From: CALVUJ01 sp045128835
GTDB lineage: Bacteria > Bacillota_I > Bacilli_A > RFN20 > DUOF01
Length of the DNA stretch: 31,805 bases
NCBI GenBank assembly: GCA_045128835.1
Contig: JBGVRX010000009.1
Coordinates: 1-31,805 of the forward strand
Direction of reading: 5' to 3'
Shown here in pieces: positions 28,961 to 31,805 of the stretch. The first letter of the stretch is position 1, and each line of letters begins with the position of its first letter. A program made the translations under genes and the position numbers. A model generated the notes under the pieces. That model worked only from the letters and a program-made list of their open reading frames with translations. It was not told the DNA's origin and made no database searches.

Positions 28961-29495
28961 CTTCATTAACTAGCCCAAACATATGCATATCGTGATAGCC
29001 ATCATTTAGTTTTAAATAGTTCTTTAAAGTGCCTTCATATTTTAATCCACACTTCTCAATAACTCTTCTTGATGCTTCATTAGTAGCACAACAACTTGCT
29101 TGAAATCTATTAACGTTCATTTCTTTAAAAGCAAACTCTTTAACTCTAGTTACAGCCTCACTCATATAGCCTTTATTAAAGTATCTATTATCTAGTGCAT
29201 AACTTACTTCAACTGTTTCATTCACCTCAAACACGTTAAAAGTAATTAATCCAATTATCTTACCATCTTCTTTAGTAGTTATAAGCCAATTATAATAATC
29301 TAAATTTTCATACTTTTTATCTATTCCTACTAAACCGGATTTTTGTTTATCAAGGGTAGTTTTTTCTTTATTCATATAATATAAAAACTCTTCTTGATTT
29401 CTAAAACTATAAAATATTTCTTCCCCATCTTCTTCTTTCAATCTTCTTAATTTCAATCTTTCCGTAATTAAATCAATTGTTCCAAAATGTTTCAT
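28950..29495 (-). CDS. GNAT-family N-acetyltransferase (RimJ/RimL-like)
   Basis: Transfers an acetyl group from acetyl-CoA to a primary amine. The 181 residues follow the RimJ/RimL pattern: LITERLKLRRLKEED at the N terminus, GLITFNVFE, YALDNRYFNKGYMSEAV (cofactor loop), ASCCATNEASRRVIEKCG and YEGTLKNYL. Targets of this group are ribosomal proteins, antibiotics or small amines. SD AGAAGG overlaps the end of the upstream Sel1-like gene, with only 3 nt between the two genes, so they share a transcript. Confidence 0.88.
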   Translation of the reverse strand: MKHFGTIDLITERLKLRRLKEEDGEEIFYSFRNQEEFLYYMNKEKTTLDKQKSGLVGIDKKYENLDYYNWLITTKEDGKIIGLITFNVFEVNETVEVSYALDNRYFNKGYMSEAVTRVKEFAFKEMNVNRFQASCCATNEASRRVIEKCGLKYEGTLKNYLKLNDGYHDMHMFGLVNEERV

Positions 29496-29498
29496 AGA

Positions 29499-31166
29499 TT
29501 ATGCCTTCTTTTCTAACTCAGTTAAAATTTTTGTATATTTCTCTGATTCGGCCCCAAAATTATTTTGATATTTCTTTAATATTTTTAGAGCACCTTCTTT
29601 ATCTACAGGGAAAATAATATTACCGTGACTTTTATAATCAGCTAGCATCATTTCTAAAACTCTAGAACCTTTAGAAACTCCCCACATATACATCTCTATA
29701 ACTTCTTCTTCACTAGGGAAACGAAAGTCTCCAACTTCATAATTAGCAATATATCTATTTACATAAGTATTTAGATATTCTTCTGCTACAACAAGTGAAG
29801 TTTTTATTTCATCTCTTATTTTATTAAAACTATTTAAAGACTCTCTAAAATCACCCAAGTATAACATATATGCAGCATATACATAAGTTCTTAAATTCTC
29901 CTTATAAACGCCATTTTTATAATGCATATAAATATCTTCTGCTATTTTTGCATCCGCTTCATTTCTAAATCCTTTTGGTTTATTACTGTGATAGTAAAGA
30001 TAGTAGTTAATCGCGCATCCAAAATATTCTTTTGCGTGTTCTTTAAGAACATCAATAGATTTATTTGCATACTCTTCTTTTTTATCACCAGTTGCTTTTC
30101 TAGATAGGTTGATATAGCAGATTCCAACATTATACCAACCTACAACCCAACCAAGTTTAGCCGCTAACGTATAATATTTAATCGCACTCATGTAATAATA
30201 TTGATTATCTAAATTACTAGATGCTAAGCTAAAATAATACGATCCAACAGTTATCATTGATTGTACATCATCTGTTTTCTCTTCAAGTTCAGCAATTTCT
30301 TCAGAAGTATATACTTTTTCAGGTACTCTTTGTACTTCTTCAATATCTTCTATTTTCTTTTCATTTTCTTGTTTTTCTTTATCAATACTTTCATAATACT
30401 CTTTTTCTTTTTGCTCTTTATAAGGCAAGTAAATATCAGCAAATGCTTTTTCTGCTACTTCTAAATAAGGCTCATACATATCGTTTTCATAAAGAATAGG
30501 AACGATATCTACTTTTAATAAATCTTTTTTAACTTTAAATATCCAGTATAAACACTCACTATCAAAGAAATCCTTGCTCATCTCATTAAACCAATTATCA
30601 TTAAAAATTTCTAAATAATCAGAATAAAACTCTGCATCTCTATAATATTGGAATACACTCTTATATATTCTTAAAGGAATAATATGTTTTAAATTACTCT
30701 TTAAAACTATTCCTATATTTCTAGCATTAGCAAATAAATATTGCATTGCTTTCTTTACATCTTTTTTATAGCCAATACCATAATAGTACATTAAAAACTT
30801 ACACATACAAACAGGTGCAATGTCATCACCTTTACCTCTTCCAAATAAAGGGAATATCTTATACTCTACATTAGTTACTAAATGAACCATACAAGGGTCT
30901 AATTTAGTATTATGTTTCTCTCCTTGAATTACATATATCAAATATCCTAGTAATGCAAAAATATTGTTATCCCTAGTAAAATAACTTTTACATTCACTAA
31001 AACTATAACTTTTAACTAATTCATATCCTTTTAAATCATGAAGAATACCTAATTCTGTCCAATACTCTTTATATTCATCTTTTAATGAATAATTAGGCTT
31101 TAAAAAACTTGAATGATAATTTATCTTTAAATCACTATCTATTAAATCTTTTCTTTCTTCAAACAT
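29499..31166 (-). CDS. Sel1/TPR-like repeat protein
   Basis: A 555-residue helical repeat protein. Repeat-like segments include VCMCKFLMYYYGIGYKKDVK followed by KAMQYLFANA, and SAIKYYTLAAKLGWVVGWYN followed by VGICY. These match the ~36-residue Sel1-like pattern with alternating helices. The middle (about 240-290) is highly charged and probably coiled coil. No signal peptide. It likely scaffolds protein interactions. The start is placed at 31166 because GGTGA lies 5 bases upstream. It heads a two-gene operon with the acetyltransferase, which could act on a partner it binds (inference). Confidence 0.72.
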   Translation of the reverse strand: MFEERKDLIDSDLKINYHSSFLKPNYSLKDEYKEYWTELGILHDLKGYELVKSYSFSECKSYFTRDNNIFALLGYLIYVIQGEKHNTKLDPCMVHLVTNVEYKIFPLFGRGKGDDIAPVCMCKFLMYYYGIGYKKDVKKAMQYLFANARNIGIVLKSNLKHIIPLRIYKSVFQYYRDAEFYSDYLEIFNDNWFNEMSKDFFDSECLYWIFKVKKDLLKVDIVPILYENDMYEPYLEVAEKAFADIYLPYKEQKEKEYYESIDKEKQENEKKIEDIEEVQRVPEKVYTSEEIAELEEKTDDVQSMITVGSYYFSLASSNLDNQYYYMSAIKYYTLAAKLGWVVGWYNVGICYINLSRKATGDKKEEYANKSIDVLKEHAKEYFGCAINYYLYYHSNKPKGFRNEADAKIAEDIYMHYKNGVYKENLRTYVYAAYMLYLGDFRESLNSFNKIRDEIKTSLVVAEEYLNTYVNRYIANYEVGDFRFPSEEEVIEMYMWGVSKGSRVLEMMLADYKSHGNIIFPVDKEGALKILKKYQNNFGAESEKYTKILTELEKKA

Positions 31167-31184
31167 ATTAATCACCACTTCCAT

Positions 31185-31193
31185 ATTATCACA
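31185..31193 (-). promoter_or_regulatory. Extended -10 promoter of the Sel1-acetyltransferase operon
   Basis: Minus-strand TGTGATAAT (TGn plus GATAAT), about 20 nt before the ATG, with no clear -35. Confidence 0.4.
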
Positions 31194-31211
31194 AATAACA
31201 ATTTTCTATAT

Positions 31212-31238
31212 AAAAAAAGCCAAGTTTATTGCTTGGCT
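31212..31238 (-). terminator. Intrinsic terminator of the right-edge gene
   Basis: A 7-bp perfect stem AGCCAAG / CTTGGCT with a 7-nt loop and T7 on the minus strand. It lies 9 nt after a TAA (31247-31249) but 123 nt after the TAG that ends the edge gene's open frame. Confidence 0.9.
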
Positions 31239-31360
31239 AATAATTGTTATCTTTTAAATCTTTTATTAAATTTATCTATTTGACTTTCCTTTTTCTTTGC
31301 TTTGATATCGCTGTAATCAATCATATAACTTAAATCAACATTAGGAGCATTTTCATACCC

Positions 31361-31805
31361 CTATACGGGACAAACTGTTATAAGTTCATTCGTACCATGG
31401 AATGTTACTACTTTAAAATAGTCTACAATTTTACCATCAGCTCGTCCACACCCAACATACTTAAAGAAATAAGTATCTTCCCAGAAACCTGCACACATCT
31501 TTTTATCTGAAGGAATATATTTTTTCACTTCATTAATAACTTCTTTAATAGGAAACCCTGACATAAATATATTTGGATTAGGTTCTTCTAGACCGGCATT
31601 ATAATCAGACATGTGTTTTTTTATGTGTTCTAAGAAATCGCTTTCTTTGTACTCTACAATTTGTCTAAATAAATATGAATTATGCTCTCTTTGATTGAAG
31701 TCTATTTTTCCTAGTTTCTTTCTGCAATAAAACAACAAATCCCCCATATTCATGTGTGCTAATTCTTCTTTACTTTTACTAAGGGTTTTATATAATTCTT
31801 CATAT
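31361..31805 (-). CDS. Partial uncharacterised gene, 5' end beyond the window, interrupted by in-frame TAG
   Basis: The frame is open from the right edge, starting EELYKTLSKSKEELAHMNMG. The internal ATGs at 31753 and 31747 have no SD, so the true start probably lies outside the window. The visible domain (DYFKVVTFHGTNELITVCPV, FWEDTYFFKYVGCG) is not recognised. The frame stops at TAG (31361-31363). Downstream the same frame stays open for 37 more codons (GYENAPNVDLSYMIDYSDIK and onward to FNKRFKR) and reaches TAA at 31247, right before a strong terminator. The likely explanation is a nonsense mutation in a longer gene. A sequencing error or readthrough is also possible. Confidence 0.65.
   Translation of the reverse strand, partial: YEELYKTLSKSKEELAHMNMGDLLFYCRKKLGKIDFNQREHNSYLFRQIVEYKESDFLEHIKKHMSDYNAGLEEPNPNIFMSGFPIKEVINEVKKYIPSDKKMCAGFWEDTYFFKYVGCGRADGKIVDYFKVVTFHGTNELITVCPV

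Noticed and set aside
29922..30499. Plus-strand frames of 60-80 codons in the Sel1-like gene region
   Set aside because: They are Phe/Leu/Tyr-rich complements of the Lys/Glu-rich minus-strand coding sequence, without SD sites; shadows.

Overview
The window is AT-rich throughout (by eye about 30% GC). It has short intergenic gaps, strong Shine-Dalgarno (SD) sites (AGGAGG, AGGTG, GGTGA), sigma-A type promoters and many intrinsic terminators whose stems overlap stop codons. Trp is encoded by TGG and long frames are not broken by TGA, so the standard bacterial code applies. Several short N-terminal lipoprotein signals and the NAD-salvage set point to a low-GC Bacillota, probably an uncultured gut lineage of Bacilli (RF39- or Erysipelotrichia-like). 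That placement is inference from composition and gene style, not a search result.

Layout. 113-2275: two-gene minus operon, TIM-barrel isomerase-like protein then aldehyde dehydrogenase. 2403-5158: minus operon of histidine phosphatase, MscS-type channel and an AlbA_2/ATPase-like/HTH protein. 5209-6933: transglutaminase-like cytosolic protein. 7101-12193: plus-strand NAD operon (nicotinamidase, nicotinate phosphoribosyltransferase, ADP-ribose-type NUDIX, NrtR-like NUDIX regulator, NAD kinase, methyltransferase) behind a clear promoter carrying a palindrome. 12217-16667: an alkaline-phosphatase-fold enzyme and three uncharacterised proteins. 16755-17368: two tandem copies of what looks like an unrecognised type I toxin-antitoxin module, each with a 23-residue membrane peptide on the minus strand and a convergent structured small RNA on the plus strand. 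17436-21718: uncharacterised proteins, a MazG-like pyrophosphohydrolase and an SGNH lipoprotein.

21715-23098 is the second standout: a stand-alone reverse transcriptase of about 400 residues with a YSDD active site. It is preceded by the best promoter in the window and a 150-nt structured leader with an 11-bp terminal inverted repeat, a possible pseudoknot and a 24-codon leader ORF whose stop overlaps the RT start. It resembles the arrangement of defence-associated or 'unknown group' RTs with an upstream non-coding RNA. The rest (23099-31805, all minus) holds two HExxH metallopeptidase-like proteins, lipoproteins, a NUDIX, a GNAT acetyltransferase, a Sel1-like repeat protein and, at the right edge, a partial gene interrupted by an in-frame TAG.

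Functionally, the NAD genes form one pathway: nicotinamide to nicotinate to nicotinate mononucleotide, plus NADP synthesis and ADP-ribose clean-up. An NAD-metabolite-sensing repressor within the operon probably regulates it. The toxin-antitoxin pair and the RT locus are accessory, stress- or phage-related candidates. No transposase, integrase, CRISPR array, rRNA or tRNA was seen.
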